A stretch of DNA of 64,000 bases. It comes from Salvelinus alpinus (lineage: Eukaryota > Chordata > Actinopteri > Salmoniformes > Salmonidae). This document shows positions 1 to 11,250 of the stretch, piece after piece (within the stretch, counting starts at the first letter, position 1; every line of letters begins with the position of its first letter). The translations under genes and the position numbers were made by a program. The notes below the pieces were generated by a model. That model did no database searches, was not told the origin of the DNA, and was given only the letters and a program-made list of their open reading frames with translations. Location: assembly GCF_045679555.1 (NCBI RefSeq), contig NC_092091.1:92894190-92958189 (forward strand), read 5' to 3'.

Positions 1-1253
1 CTGGACCTTAGCGGGATCCATCTGAATGCCTTCAGCGGAAATAACAGAACCGAGAAAAGTGACAGAGGAGACATGAAAGGCGCACTTCTCAGCCTTCACG
101 TAGAGACAATTCTCTAAAAGGCGCTGGAGTACACGTCGAACGTGCTGAACATGAATCTCGAGTGACGGTGAAAAAATCAGGATACCGTCAAGGTAAACGA
201 AAACAAAAATGTTCAGCATGTCTCTCAGTACATCATTAACTAATGCCTGAAAGACAGCTGGAGCATTAGCGAGACCGAACGGCAGAACCCGGTATTCAAA
301 ATGCCCTAACGGAGTGTTAAACGCCGTCTTCCACTCGTCCCCCTCTCTGATGCGTACGAGATGGTAAGCGTTACGAAGGTCCAACTTAGTAAAGAACCTG
401 GCTCCCTGCAAAATCTCGAAGGCTGACGACATAAGGGGAAGCGGATAACGATTCTTAACCGTTATGTCATTCAGCCCTCGATAATCCACGCAGGGGCGCA
501 GAGTACCGTCCTTCTTCTTAACAAAGAAAAATCCCGCTCCGGCGGGAGAGGAAGAAGGCACCACGGTACCGGCGTCGAGAGAAACAGACAGATAATCCTC
601 GAGAGCCTTACGTTCGGGAGCCGACAGAGAGTATAGTCTACCCCGAGGGGGAGTGGTCCCCGGAAGGAGATCAATACAACAATCATACGACCGGTGAGGA
701 GGAAGGGAGCTGGCTCTGGACCGACTGAAGACCGTGCGCAGATCATGATATTCCTCCGGCACTCCTGTCAAATCACCAGGTTCCTCCTGAGTAGAGGGGA
801 CAGAAGACACAGGAGGGATAGCAGACATTAAACACTTCACATGACAAGAAACGTTCCAGGATAGAATAGAATTACTAGACCAATTAATAGAAGGATTATG
901 ACATACTAGCCAGGGATGACCCAAAACAACAGGTGTAAAAGGTGAACGAAAAATCAAAAAGGAAATGGTCTCACTGTGGTTACCAGATACAGTGAGGGTT
1001 AAAGGTAGTGTCTCACATCTGATACTGGGGAGAAGACTACCATCTAAGGCGAACATGGGCGTGGGCTTCCCTAACTGTCTGAGAGGAATGTCATGTCTCC
1101 GAGCCCATGCTTCGTCCATAAAACAACCCTCAGCCCCAGAGTCTATCAAGGCACTGCAGGAAGCAGCCGAACCGGTCCAGCGTAGATGGACCGACAAGGT
1201 AGTACAGGATCTTGATGGAGAGACCTGAGTAGTAGCGCTCACCAGTAGCCCTC
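1..1253 (-). CDS. Ty3/Gypsy pol fragment (protease and reverse transcriptase), cut by the window edge
   Basis: This is the pol frame of an LTR retrotransposon, read from high to low coordinates. It opens just after the gag stop in the -1 frame relative to gag and has no own start codon, so gag-pol frameshifting is the likely way it is made. An aspartic protease motif (ALIDSGAEG) lies near 1120-1150. The RT follows: a VDYRGLND motif near 470-490, a [11 protein letters not shown] catalytic-A motif near 375-410 and an LPFGLANAP motif near 265-290. The frame is open without a stop to base 1, where RNase H and integrase are cut off. The YxDD catalytic box near 181-195 reads YLDG: codon 184-186 encodes Gly in place of the second Asp. 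The polymerase is therefore probably inactive unless this is a sequence error. Confidence 0.88.
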
Positions 1254-1256
1254 TGC

Positions 1257-2177
1257 TTACTGATGAGCTCTGGCTTTTACTGGACATGACATGACAAAAT
1301 GTCCAGCAGAACCGCAATAGAGGCAAAGGCGGTTGGTGATTCTCCGTTCCCTCTCCTTAGTCGAGATGCGAATACCTCCCAGCTGCATGGGCTCAGTCTC
1401 TGAGCCGGTGGGAGGAGATGGTTGAGATGCGGAGAGGGGAAACACCGTTAACGCGAGCTCTCTTCCACGAGCTCGGTGACGAAGATCTACCCGTCGTTCT
1501 ATGCGGATGGCGAGTGCAATCAAAGAGTCCACGCTGGAAGGAACCTCCCGGGAGAGAATCTCATCCTTAACCTCAGCGTGGAGTCCCTCCAGAAAACGAG
1601 CGAGCAACGCCGGCTCGTTCCAGTCACTGGATGCAGCAAGAGTGCGAAACTCTATAGAGTAATCCGTTATGGATCGATCACCTTGACATAGGGAAGCCAG
1701 GGCCCTGGAAGCCTCCTTCCCAAAAACAGAACGATCAAAAACCCGTATCATCTCCTCTTTAAAGTTCTGATAATCGTTAGAACACTCAGCCCTTGCCTCC
1801 CAGATAGCTGTGCCCCACTCCCGAGCCCGACCAGTAAGGAGTGATATGACGTAAGCGATCCGAGCTCTCTCACTAGAGTACGTGTTGGGCTGGAGAGAGA
1901 ACACAATATCACACTGGGTGAGAAAAGAGCGACACTCAGTGGGCTGCCCAGAGTAACATGGTGGGTTATTAACCCTAGGTTCCGGAGACTCGGAAGACCA
2001 GGAAGTAGCTGGTGGCACGAGACGAAGACTCTGAAACTGTCCAGAGAGATCGGAGACCTGAGCGGCCAGGGTCTCAACGGCATGACGAGCAGCAAACAAT
2101 TCCTGCTCGTGTCTGCCGAGCATTGCTCCCTGGAACTCGACGGCAGTGTTGAGAGAATCCATAGTCGCTGGGTCCAT
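1257..2177 (-). CDS. Ty3/Gypsy gag polyprotein (306 aa)
   Basis: This intact ORF starts MDPATMDSL 17 bases inside the LTR edge. A retrotransposon gag/capsid-like region covers about residues 85-230 and includes a WGTAIW motif. A CCHC zinc knuckle near the C-terminus has the spacing C-x2-C-x4-H-x4-C (CLYCGSAGH). It binds element RNA and forms the particle shell in known Gypsy elements. The downstream pol frame overlaps in -1 phase. Length and order (LTR, gag, pro, RT) fit the sushi/RTL-type vertebrate Gypsy group, but the exact clade is not resolved. Confidence 0.9.
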   Translation of the reverse strand: MDPATMDSLNTAVEFQGAMLGRHEQELFAARHAVETLAAQVSDLSGQFQSLRLVPPATSWSSESPEPRVNNPPCYSGQPTECRSFLTQCDIVFSLQPNTYSSERARIAYVISLLTGRAREWGTAIWEARAECSNDYQNFKEEMIRVFDRSVFGKEASRALASLCQGDRSITDYSIEFRTLAASSDWNEPALLARFLEGLHAEVKDEILSREVPSSVDSLIALAIRIERRVDLRHRARGRELALTVFPLSASQPSPPTGSETEPMQLGGIRISTKERERRITNRLCLYCGSAGHFVMSCPVKARAHQ

Positions 2178-2193
2178 CTTGGTCGGATTCTTC

Positions 2194-2711
2194 TGTTATG
2201 CTGTTGAATGAGGACCCAAAAGCGACGTAATAGTAACAGAGTCTTTATTCCAGTATAAAACAAATAATGATTCTCCTGGAAATCCAAAACAGGAAACTGA
2301 AATCCTCTCGTCAAAAGAGAGGAACGACTGGAGACGCGACCACAGACTGCAGGTCGCTTCAGGAAGGCACTGGCCGTAGCTGACCTAGACACCTGCTCAC
2401 ACGCAGCATCTGAAGAAGGCAAAGGACACGACAGGGCGGAACAAGGACACAGGAACAGCAAACATCAAACAAGAATCCGACAAGGACAGAAGCGGAAAAC
2501 AGAGGGAGAAATAGGGACTCTAATCAGAGGGCAAAATAGGGGACAGGTGTGAAAGAGTAAATGAGGTCGTTAGGAGAATGAGAAACAGCTGGGAGCAGGA
2601 ACGGAACGATAGAGAGAGAGAGAGCGGGAGAGGGAGAGAGGGAGGAGGAGAGAGAGAGAGAAAGAGAAAGAACCTAATAAGACCAGCAGAGGGAAGCACA
2701 GGGACAAGACA
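2194..2711 (-). mobile_element. 5' LTR of the Gypsy element
   Basis: On the minus strand this block begins TGTCTTGTCC and ends GCATAACA, the TG...CA ends of an LTR, and lies directly upstream of gag. A polyadenylation signal (AATAAA) falls near 2240-2250 on the minus strand. A pyrimidine-rich stretch (2610-2665) lies in its first part. The outer edge is uncertain by about 20 bp because the other LTR lies outside the window. Confidence 0.72.
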
Positions 2712-2739
2712 TGATAATCAATGACAAAACATGACAAAG

Positions 2740-3914
2740 TTCTCATTTACAACTGCGACCTGGCCAAGATAAAGCAAAGCAGTGCAACACAAACAACAAC
2801 ACAGAGTTACACATGTAATAAACATACAGTCAATAACACAGTAGAAAAAGTCTATATACAGTGTGTGCAAATGAGGTAGGATAACGGAGGTAAGACAATA
2901 AATAGGCCATAGTGGCGAAAAAATTACAATATAGCAATTAAACACTGGAGTACCTGGTCAATATAATGGGTAATCTGATAGAGCAGCCACTATAGTACCT
3001 GGTCAATATAATGGATAATCTGATACAGCGGCCACTATAGTACCTGGTCAATATAATGGATAATCTGATACAGCAGCCACTATAGTACCTGGTCAATATA
3101 ATGGATAATCTGATAGAGCAGCCACTATAGTACCTGGTCAATATAATGGATAATCTGATAGAGCAGCCACTATAGTACCTGGTCAATCTAATGGATAATC
3201 TGATACAGCAGCCACTATAGTACCTGGTCAATATAATGGATAATCTGATAGAGCAGCCACTATAGTACCTGGTCAATATAATGGATAATCTGATACAGCG
3301 GCCACTATAGTACCTGGTCAATATAATGGATAATCTGATAGAGCAGCCACTATAGTACCTGGTCAATATAATGGATAATCTGATAGAGCAGCCACTATAG
3401 TACCTGGTCAATCTAATGGATAATCTGATACAGCAGCCACTATAGTACCTGGTCAATATAATGGGTAATCTGATATAGCAGCCACTATAGTACCTGGTCA
3501 ATATAATGGATAATCTGATACAGCAGCCACTATAGTACCTGGTCAATATAATGGATAATCTGATACAGCAGCCACTATAGTACCTGGTCAATCTAATGGA
3601 TAATCTGATACAGCAGCCACTATAGTACCTGGTCAATATAATGGGTAATCTGATATAGCAGCCACTATAGTACCTGGTCAATATAATGGATAATCTGATA
3701 CAGCAGCCACTATAGTACCTGGTCAATATAATGGATAATCTGATACAGCAGCCACTATAGTACCTGGTCAATATAATGGATAATCTGATACAGCAGCCAC
3801 TATAGTACCTGGTCAATCAAACCTTCTATTAGATCTAATAATCCTCACGTAACTCCACACTCTCATAGAACTTGTTCTCAACTGGCCTACCTGGTTAAAT
3901 AAAGGTGAAATAAA
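2740..3914. mobile_element. Non-autonomous dispersed repeat with inverted ends, hosting a minisatellite
   Basis: The left part (TTCTCATTTACAACTGCGAC, 2740-2760) matches the start of a second copy at 47111. The right end (3868-3914) is the reverse complement of that copy's first ~50 bp (TTTATTTCACCTTTATTT). The element therefore has inverted termini and is probably a cut-and-paste derivative. The left terminus is missing next to the Gypsy LTR. Most of the interior is now the 45-bp array. The family is common in salmonids, but I cannot name it with certainty. Confidence 0.6.
2950..3818. repeat. 45-bp minisatellite, about 19 copies
   Basis: The unit contains CACTATAGTACCTGGTCAAT and repeats every 45 bases with few substitutions. 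The unit is a multiple of three, so the minus strand stays open over the array. This is a property of the repeat and not evidence of a protein. Confidence 0.95.
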
Positions 3915-3941
3915 ACTTTAAAAAGACATCCATACAAAAAA

Positions 3942-4105
3942 GGGCTTATCTCACAAGGACAGATTTAGGGCGGAGTAAATCCTCTCACTTCGCCTCTTCT
4001 TCTCTGTTCCAACTGACCCTGGAATTTATACAGACATGTATCAGAGAAGAAGAGGCGAAGCGAGAGGTTTTACTCAGCGCAACCTCTGTCCACGAAAATA
4101 AGCCC
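3942..4105. repeat. Foldback (hairpin) element, ~65-bp arms
   Basis: The left arm 3942-4006 and right arm 4042-4105 are imperfect reverse complements. The core CCTCTTCTTCTCTG / CAGAGAAGAAGAGG is exact. A ~35-base loop separates them. It may be a MITE or the relic of a foldback transposon. Confidence 0.75.
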
Positions 4106-5330
4106 AGGAAGTGAGGAGTTTGTTGAATTTGGTCAACAAAAAAACGGAATTACTCATTCGCTACGTGAGGCTGATTTGATCGAATAGAAGTTTCTGAATA
4201 ATTAGGTTGTTAGGAGAAAAAATAACAACTACATATCGGAGTTGTGCCTGTTGTCATAGAGATGGAAGACTCATGGATATAATCTCTTTTAGCATGGACA
4301 TTGCTCTTGAGGCCTCCCACCATTTTAAAGTAGTCAACTGGGTGGGGATTCCTATGAGTTTGGAGCAATCAGCCAATGAAGAAAATGGACTACTTTAAAA
4401 TGGAGATATCCTCAATGGCACTGCCCATGCTGTCATAGAGGCTATAATGGCTAGATGGTCCCACCGGATCTCACCTCCTCCCACCTGCCTTCCATCTTTG
4501 AGGACATGCATTTCCATTGTTAGAGCGGTCACTTGAGTATCTTCTCAGTATAATAGACAATCTTTGCTTGCATGCAGGAACATTGGTACATTGTGGGAGG
4601 CAACCTGTCTGTCCAGGGAGACTAGTGATGAACAAGTTGGGCCTATTTGAAACATCACCATCTCCTGCCAGCATTTACCAGACAATGTACAGAAGGGAAA
4701 AATAACTGAACATCATTTATTATGGTTTTTATTTATGTTTTGGAGTCAATGATTATATTTGTATTTTTTTCAAACGAGTTTCTTAATTATTTTAGTGTCA
4801 GATTTGGTATCCTAATTAAGAGTTTTAATCATTTAATAATGAATAAATAAAAATTTATATCAGTAACCCACAATCATACACCCCCCCTTCTCCTGCACAC
4901 GTTGCCATGGGGACATGTTGCATTAGGGCGTAGTGAAAATGATGTAGACATTTTCTAACTAATTTCCTGCAATTCAAAGAAAAGATTTTCAGTTTTACAG
5001 ATAATTCTACTCATGTTGCCATGGGGACATGTTGCCATGGGGTGGAGGTAAATGTTAGCAGTTTTAAATATGATAACTGATGATCAACGTGCCCCACCCC
5101 GGTTGGTAATTCAACCATGCTTACTACAAGTTTAGCCGCTAGACTAATTTACCAATCTAAAAACATGTAGCTAACATGGGCCAATAGACTGACTGCTGAT
5201 GCTCAACCACATTTACACACTGCACCATGTGTTTTCTATTATTCTAACGGTCAACAGGAAGTTGAGATCCAGACTGAGTCCCAAAACAATGTTTTTATTA
5301 TTGGTCCCAGAACGCCAGTTGCCCATCCCT
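4106..5330. other. Intergenic DNA with a dispersed repeat, no gene recognised
   Basis: Bases 4240-4470 form an internally inverted unit: TTTTAAAGTAGTC at 4323 pairs with GACTACTTTAAAA at 4388. This looks like a dispersed repeat. CATGTTGCCATGGGG recurs at 4905-5042. Short ORFs here have no recognisable domain. Confidence 0.5.
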
Positions 5331-5339
5331 GGTTTAGTG

Positions 5340-6720
5340 AATAGACCCATGTACTGCTTGAGTTCATTTGAGTTGCGATCAGTTTATCTCGCCCGGCGCA
5401 CCAGGGTTTTCATTCTGAGAAAAGGTGTGGCTATGATTCAACCCGTGGTTCACAATGTACATAGATGAGCCGATGAAGTTATATCGAGCGCAACTGCAGT
5501 GAGCCAAACGGACCACCGCCTTCCTGATCTGTCGTCAGAAAGCTTTAAACATAACATGTGATTTAGCCCTACATTTAAATAGTTTCTATGCACATTGTTG
5601 AACGTCACATTTACTCGACGAGACTTTACTTAATGACAGCTTTACATAATTCCGATGCATGTCTTCTTTCAAGAAGTGAAAGTGAGCCAGTTTCCTCAGA
5701 TAATAATCACCTTAATGTGCTGTCAATCTCCTATAACAATAACACCCTACCTCATAGCCCTGTAGCCTATAACAATAATACCATACCTCATATCCCTGTA
5801 GCCTATAACAATAATACCATACCTCATAGCCCTGTAGCCTATAACAATAATACCATACCTCATAGCCCTGTAGTCTATAACAATAATACCATACCTCATA
5901 GCCCTGTAGTCTATAACAATAATACCATACCTCATATCCCTGTAGTCTATAACAATAATACCATACCTCATAGCCCTGTAGTCTATAACAATAACACCAT
6001 ACATCATAGCCCTGTAGCCTATAACAATAATACCATACCTCATATCCCTGTAGCCTATAACAATAATACCATACCTCATAGCCCTGTAGTCTATAACAAT
6101 AATACCATACTTCATAGCCCTGTAGTCTATAACAATAATACCATACCTCATATCCCTGTAGTCTATAACAATAATACCATACCTCATAGCCCTGTAGTCT
6201 ATAACAATAACACCATACCTCATATCCCTGTAGTCTATAACAATAATACCATACCTCATAGCCCTGTAGCCTAGAACAATAATACCATACCTCATATCCC
6301 TGTAGTCTATAACAATAATACCATACCTCATAGCCCTGTAGCCTATAACAATAATACCATACCTCATAGCCCTGTAGTCTATAACAATAATACCATACCT
6401 CATAGCCCTGTAGCCTATAACAATAATACCATACCTCATAGCCCTGTAGCCTATATCACATCACATCTTATTGATTAGGCTAATCACTATGAATCAATAC
6501 CAATGTAAATAAGCCTAAAATAATAATAATTGAAAGTTTAAATCAATATTGTATTAACTTGGCGGATGTTTTACCCCCTAAATCATTTCTCTCTTTGTGA
6601 TAATCTAACTTCTCAAAAATACTTTTCTACGTGACATTGTAAAAGAACGCTGCAAACCTCTGAAACATGTTTCTTCTACGATAACGTCCGTTACTTGCTC
6701 TACTTCCTTATACTAGTATT
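5340..6720 (-). repeat. Module M copy 1 (reverse orientation), split by a minisatellite
   Basis: Segments 5340-5740 and 6452-6720 match 9145-9790. In reverse complement they match 13040-13575, 14035-14400 and 51815-52400. Shared landmarks include TATATCGAGCGCA, GCCCATTGTTGCACGTCAC-like sequence and AAACATGTTTCTTC. Copies lie upstream of both NLR genes. Function is unknown: it could be a duplicated regulatory or 5' exon region, or an undescribed transposable element. Confidence 0.6.
5734..6452. repeat. 36-bp minisatellite, about 20 copies, inside module M
   Basis: The unit (CATACCTCATAGCCCTGTAG plus CCTATAACAATAATAC) is a local amplification of module M sequence. Unamplified single copies occur at 9530-9560 and, inverted, at 52155-52185. 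Both strands are open across it because 36 is divisible by three. Confidence 0.95.
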
Positions 6721-6732
6721 TCCTGTTTCAAC

Positions 6733-7075
6733 TAGTGATGGGTCGTTCGATAACGAAAGGTTGTTTTTGAACGATCTTTTTGGTGAACGTCGGTAACCGA
6801 TTTGCATCGGTGAAAGAGCCGTTCATTTAGCTCCCTGGTTTACATACAGCTACGAGGTGCTTTTTTTTAAGCTCAAAACAACGATTACCTGCAGATAAGT
6901 TACACAATAATAATTCTCTAAAGAGGGTGAATCCTTACTGCAGAAACAATAAATAGTGGGGAGAGCGCGTCATTCTTGTCAAGACTTTGTAGTGCGTAAA
7001 AAAACAGGTGATCTAATAATATAAATACTAGTTATCCCAAAAAAATGTAAACGCCAACTTACTTTTTGGGCCAAA
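6733..7075. other. Possible hAT-like repeat end and unassigned DNA
   Basis: The sequence TAGTGATGGGTCGTTCGATA followed by GAACGATC and GCCGTTCATT at 6733-6830 resembles the terminal repeats of fish hAT-type elements. The other end was not found. Bases 6850-7075 hold nothing recognisable. Confidence 0.35.
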
Positions 7076-7149
7076 ACTTTTGTATTTTCCTGATGTTATG
7101 AATTTTAGTGACGTTCCCGAATGTATTTCGTTATTTGGTCCTCAAAACC

Positions 7150-7570
7150 TGAACTTGAGATTTACCATTTGGAGAACGCAGCGTTTCCCGCAACCATATG
7201 ATTGGTCGGGTAAGATAACGCGTCATCACACTCCCTCATCTGATTGGTCGGGTAGGCGGATCTTCTGACTTTGTCCGACTGGGAAACATCGATTTCCGAA
7301 CGGTCCTCTTTCTTGGGCGTTGACATCGTATTTTTCTGAGTTCCCTGTTGTTGTGAACGCGGCATAAACTTTCCACATTAGCCCTTCATTCAGTTTCAAT
7401 GCCCATTGCTGCACGTCACTTTTACTTGGCCGAATTGACGAGAAGGACTTTTATTTTTCAAAGAAACTAGTTTACGTGATACACGTCTTTCTCCGGGAAG
7501 TGAAAGAGCGCAAAGATAATCATCACGATCATGTGCAGTCAATCGCCCATACCCTACCTCATAGCCCTTA
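7150..7570 (-). repeat. Module M copy 2 (reverse orientation, partial)
   Basis: This stretch is the reverse complement of about 52150-52470, including CCGCGTTCACAACAACAGGG-type sequence and the CTACCTCATAGCCCT landmark. It has no gene. Confidence 0.6.
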
Positions 7571-7966
7571 AAACAATCATTTACAGAAGAAAAGGTGATG
7601 TCTGTGTCTGAATGTCTGTATCGGGATAGTATGCACCTTTAACGACAGAACTAACAGAAAATACTGTCAGCTTGAGACCTAAATATCCCTGGATAAACAC
7701 TCACAATAATGTTTTTCTAAAAGTGAATTCAAAGGCTGTGTAGAATGGCTGTATATCCTAATAATGCATTTAAGTAATATATTTATTTTATATAGACTAA
7801 ACGCGAAATGTATTGGCATGATGTTGAAGTGCTGTTGTTGATGAGTTGTTGAAATGCTGAGCGCTCCTGCCAGCCTCTAGCATGTCACACATACTTCACA
7901 ATTTATTTCTGATCTGGCCTTGAAATAATAATAATAATATTAATAATAATAATATAGGCTAAATGT
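7571..7966. other. Intergenic DNA, nothing recognised
   Basis: AT-rich sequence with a short AAT-repeat run at 7925-7955. No coding exon, RNA gene or transposon end was recognised. Confidence 0.5.
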
Positions 7967-8711
7967 CTTGTTCCTGACTGATTCAGAGTTAGTATGTTGT
8001 TTAGTAGCCAGTTGAAATGATGAAAGTCATTGTTCCTGACTGATTCAGAGTTAGTATGTTGTTTAGTAACCAGTTGAAATGATGAAAGTCATTGTTCCTG
8101 ACTGATTCAGAGTTAGTATGTTGTTTAGTAACCAGTTGAAATGATGAAAGTCATTGTTCCTGACTGATTCAGAGTTAGTATGTTGTTTAGTAACCAGTTG
8201 AAATGATGAAAGTCATTGTTCCTGACTGATTCAGAGTTAGTATGTTGTTTAGTAACCAGTTGAAATGATGAAAGTCATTGTTCCTGACTGATTCAGAGTT
8301 AGTATGTTGTTTAGTAACCAGTTGAAATGATGAAAGTCATTGTTCCTGACTGATTCAGAGTTAGTATGTTGTTTAGTAACCAGTTGAAATGATGAAAGTC
8401 ATTGTTCCTGACTGATTCAGAGTTAGTATGTTGTTTAGTAACCAGTTGAAATGATGAAAGTCGTTGTTCCTGACTGATTCAGAGTTAGCATGTTGTTTAG
8501 TAACCAGTTGAAATGATGAAAGTCGTTGTTCCTGACTGATTCAGAGTTAGTATGTTGTTTAGTAACCAGTTGAAATGATGAAAGTCATTGTTCCTGACTG
8601 ATTCAGAGTTAGTATGTTGTTTAGTAACCAGTTGAAATGATGAAAGTCGTTGTTCCTGACTGATTCAGAGTTAGTATGTTGTTTAGTAACCAGTTGAAAT
8701 TATGAAAGTAA
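7967..8711. repeat. 62-bp minisatellite, about 12 copies
   Basis: The unit TTGTTCCTGACTGATTCAGA plus 42 more bases repeats every 62 bp with almost no divergence, which indicates recent expansion or homogenisation. Confidence 0.95.
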
Positions 8712-9144
8712 TTTGATAGTGACAGAATCCGACATTATTTTCCAGCAAAGTCCATGTTTTTGTCTCCTCCCTATAGAAGGTTGTAGCACAGCCTCTGAAT
8801 GTCATAGAGACAAACCAATGATATTCTATATGCAACACAAATCCCTCTTGTTGTTTTTAACCTATAGTCAAATTAAAATAAACGCTGTTTATGAGAATTA
8901 AGCCTCGAATTAGCCTACTTTCAGCACTCATGCGCTGTTCATCTCCGCGGCTACCGCTTCATATGTAAATTATGTAAATGAATTAAATATGGTTTATTGT
9001 TTATTTCTATATTTAATTGAAATGAATCAGGGGAGCCCAGTTGAGACCAGTGTCTCATTTGTAATGGAGTCTTGAGGACAACAATTCCATCAATACAACA
9101 ACAAAAGATTAAAAGAAACTACAAGACAGCTGTAAATACATTCA
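8712..9144. other. Intergenic DNA, nothing recognised
   Basis: Ordinary AT-rich sequence between a minisatellite and the next module M copy. No supported feature. Confidence 0.5.
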
Positions 9145-9790
9145 GCACTGCTTGAGATCACATGAGGCGCGATCAGTTTCTCGTCCGTTGTACCGGGGCT
9201 TGTATTCAGAAGAAAGGTGTGTCGACAACGACTGAACCAGTGGGTAACGTTATGCAACGGTGCACCGGCCAAGTTATATCGAGCGCACAGCAGTGAGCAA
9301 AACGGACCACCACTTTCCTGATCCGTGTCGCCAGAAAGCATTTTCAACGTTGATTACATTCAAATAGTTTCTATGCCCATTGTTGCACGTCACTTTTACT
9401 TGACTGACTTGTCGAAACAGAGTGTTTTCTTTAGTGACAGCTTTACATAATTCCGATTCACGTCTTCTAACGTGGTTTCATCATGCGGATAATAATCACG
9501 ATAAGGCGCTGTCCGTCGCCTTTACCAATAATACCCTACATCATAGCCCTGTAGCCTATAACATCACATTGGATCATAATGATTAGGCTAATCAACACTA
9601 ATCAACACCAATGTAAATAAGATGTGACTTATCATTTTGTAAAGTTGAAATCAGTATTGTATTAACGTTACAGTTCTTCAATGTCTTTCCCTTAAATCAT
9701 CTGACTCTCTATGAAAGTCTAACTTCTCCACGACACTTTTCTACATTAAATTATAAAAGACGCTACAAACCTCTGATGTTTTAGTCTTCT
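9145..9790 (-). repeat. Module M copy 3 (reverse orientation, without the 36-bp expansion)
   Basis: This copy aligns with 5340-5740 plus 6452-6720 and shows the module before minisatellite growth: one CATCATAGCCCTGTAGCC stretch at 9539-9556 stands where copy 1 has about 20 units. Confidence 0.6.
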
Positions 9791-9837
9791 ACCCGTAAAG
9801 TCCATTTCTTCCTCTTGTTGCTTAAACATGGACTTCC

Positions 9838-10060
9838 TGAGTTGGGACATGAGGTGGAGGGAGGGAGAGAGGGGGAGGGGAGGAGAGAAGTGGAAGAAGG
9901 AGAGAGGGGGAGGGAGAAGACATGGAGAGGTGGAGGGAGGAAAGAGTGAGGGAGGGAGAGAGGGGGAGGGAGAGGGAGAAGACATGGAGAGGTGGAGAGA
10001 GGAGACAGGGAGAGGGGAATGGAGGAGAGAGGAAGGTAGAGAGGTATCAGTGATATACTG
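9838..10060. repeat. Polypurine tract (GGAGAG-rich)
   Basis: About 220 bases of nearly uninterrupted A/G on the plus strand with a duplicated sub-block (AGACATGGAGAGGTGGAG at 9918 and 9981). ORFs over it are low-complexity artefacts. Mirror-like purine runs of this kind can form triplex DNA. Confidence 0.85.
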
Positions 10061-10169
10061 TAAAAGTAGTGCACGATATAGGGAAAAGGGTGTCATTTGA
10101 GGGTACGCACTCTATACACTGTGTAGTAGCATAGGACCTTATAGATTATTGACAAAGGATCTGTCTCAC

Positions 10170-10201
<32 letters not shown>
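10170..10201. repeat. (CA)n microsatellite
   Basis: A short run of about 15 CA dinucleotides. Confidence 0.9.
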
Positions 10202-10203
<2 letters not shown>

Positions 10204-10233
10204 CACTTTAACAGACTGACTACACTAGATATG

Positions 10234-10520
10234 TTACAGTAAAGATATGCTGTGGTATATATTTAGAATATATTACAATAAAGATATGCTGTGGTATATA
10301 TTTAAAATATATTACAGTAAAGATATGCTGTGGTATATATTTAGAATATATTACAATAAGGATATGCTGTGGTATATATTTAGAATATATTACAATAAAG
10401 ATATGCTGTGGTATATATTTAGAATATATGACAATAAAGATATGTTGTGGTATATATTTAGAATATATTACAGTAAAGATATGCTATGGTATATATTTTG
10501 AATATATTACAATAAAGATA
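10234..10520. repeat. 39-bp minisatellite, about 7 copies
   Basis: The unit contains AAAGATATGCTGTGGTATAT and repeats every 39 bases next to a Tc1 relic. Confidence 0.93.
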
Positions 10521-10525
10521 TGCTG

Positions 10526-11008
10526 AATAAAGCTGTAATGGAACAACATTTGGTAAAAGTCAAGGGGTCTGAATGCTTTCCGAAGGCACTGATAGAGGTT
10601 CATGAGAGAGACTGAATATCAACACAACCACCTCAGAGCCAGTTTCCACAGACACATTCTCAGTTACCCAACTAGCCAGGACTTGAACCATATAAACCAT
10701 CTCTGGCGTGACCTGAAAATAGGTGCGCAGCAACAGTCCTCATCCAACCTGACAGAACTTGTCAGGATCTGCAGAGAAGAATTGGAGAAACTCCCCAAAT
10801 ACAGGTGTGCCAAGCTTGTAGCGTCATATCCAAGAATACCCAAGTACTGAATAAAGGGTCTGAATACTTATGTAAATGTGATATTTCCTGGTTCTTTTAA
10901 ATAAAAAAAATTCTAAAAACCTGTTTTTGCTTTGTCATTATGGAGTATTGTTGAGGGGAATAAAAAAAAAAAATTTAATAAGGCTGTAACGAATCAAAAT
11001 GTGTTAAA
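10526..11008 (+). pseudogene. Tc1-like transposon relic with transposase C-terminal fragment
   Basis: Bases 10656-10848 encode the tail of a Tc1/mariner transposase (LSYPTSQDLNHINHLWRDLK, then a [20 protein letters not shown] tail). The HLWRDLK stretch corresponds to the region of the last catalytic Glu, which is replaced here (NHINHLW). The 5' two-thirds of the gene is missing. The 3' flank keeps Tc1-type terminal sequence (GGGTCTGAATACTTATGTAA, GCTTTGTCATTATGGAGTAT). A close copy lies at 45845-46350. Confidence 0.85.
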
Positions 11009-11106
11009 AGTCAAGATGCTGTATCTCCATGAAGACCAACAGGTCCCTGTATCATTATTCCTAGCTTGGCAGTGGTCCAGTGGTGTCTGGACAGAGTTCT
11101 ACACAC

Positions 11107-11108
<2 letters not shown>

Positions 11109-11143
<35 letters not shown>

Positions 11144-11200
11144 AAGAGAGAGGTACACAGACACACACAGAGAGAGAGAGAGAGGGAGGTACACATGTAA
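11109..11200. repeat. (GA)n-rich microsatellite
   Basis: Two GA-rich runs are separated by GGTACACAGACACACACAG. A counterpart next to a (CA)n run occurs at 46380-46620. Confidence 0.85.
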
Positions 11201-11250
11201 CAGTATAGCTTTAGTCCGTCCCCTGGCCCCGACCCGGGCGCGAACCAGAA

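Noticed and set aside
1748..2461. 237-aa minus-strand ORF overlapping gag and LTR
   Set aside because: It overlaps the true gag frame and lacks the zinc knuckle; no retroelement protein is expected across the LTR border.
2938..6439. ORFs of 228-292 aa over the 45-bp and 36-bp arrays
   Set aside because: Repeat-length artefacts; the peptides only restate the tandem unit and have no domain.
7967..8711. Possible CRISPR-like array
   Set aside because: Units are directly adjacent with no variable spacers, and the genome is vertebrate. It is a minisatellite.
9746..10100. Ser/Pro-rich and Arg/Glu-rich ORFs of 90-116 aa
   Set aside because: Low-complexity translations of the purine tract.
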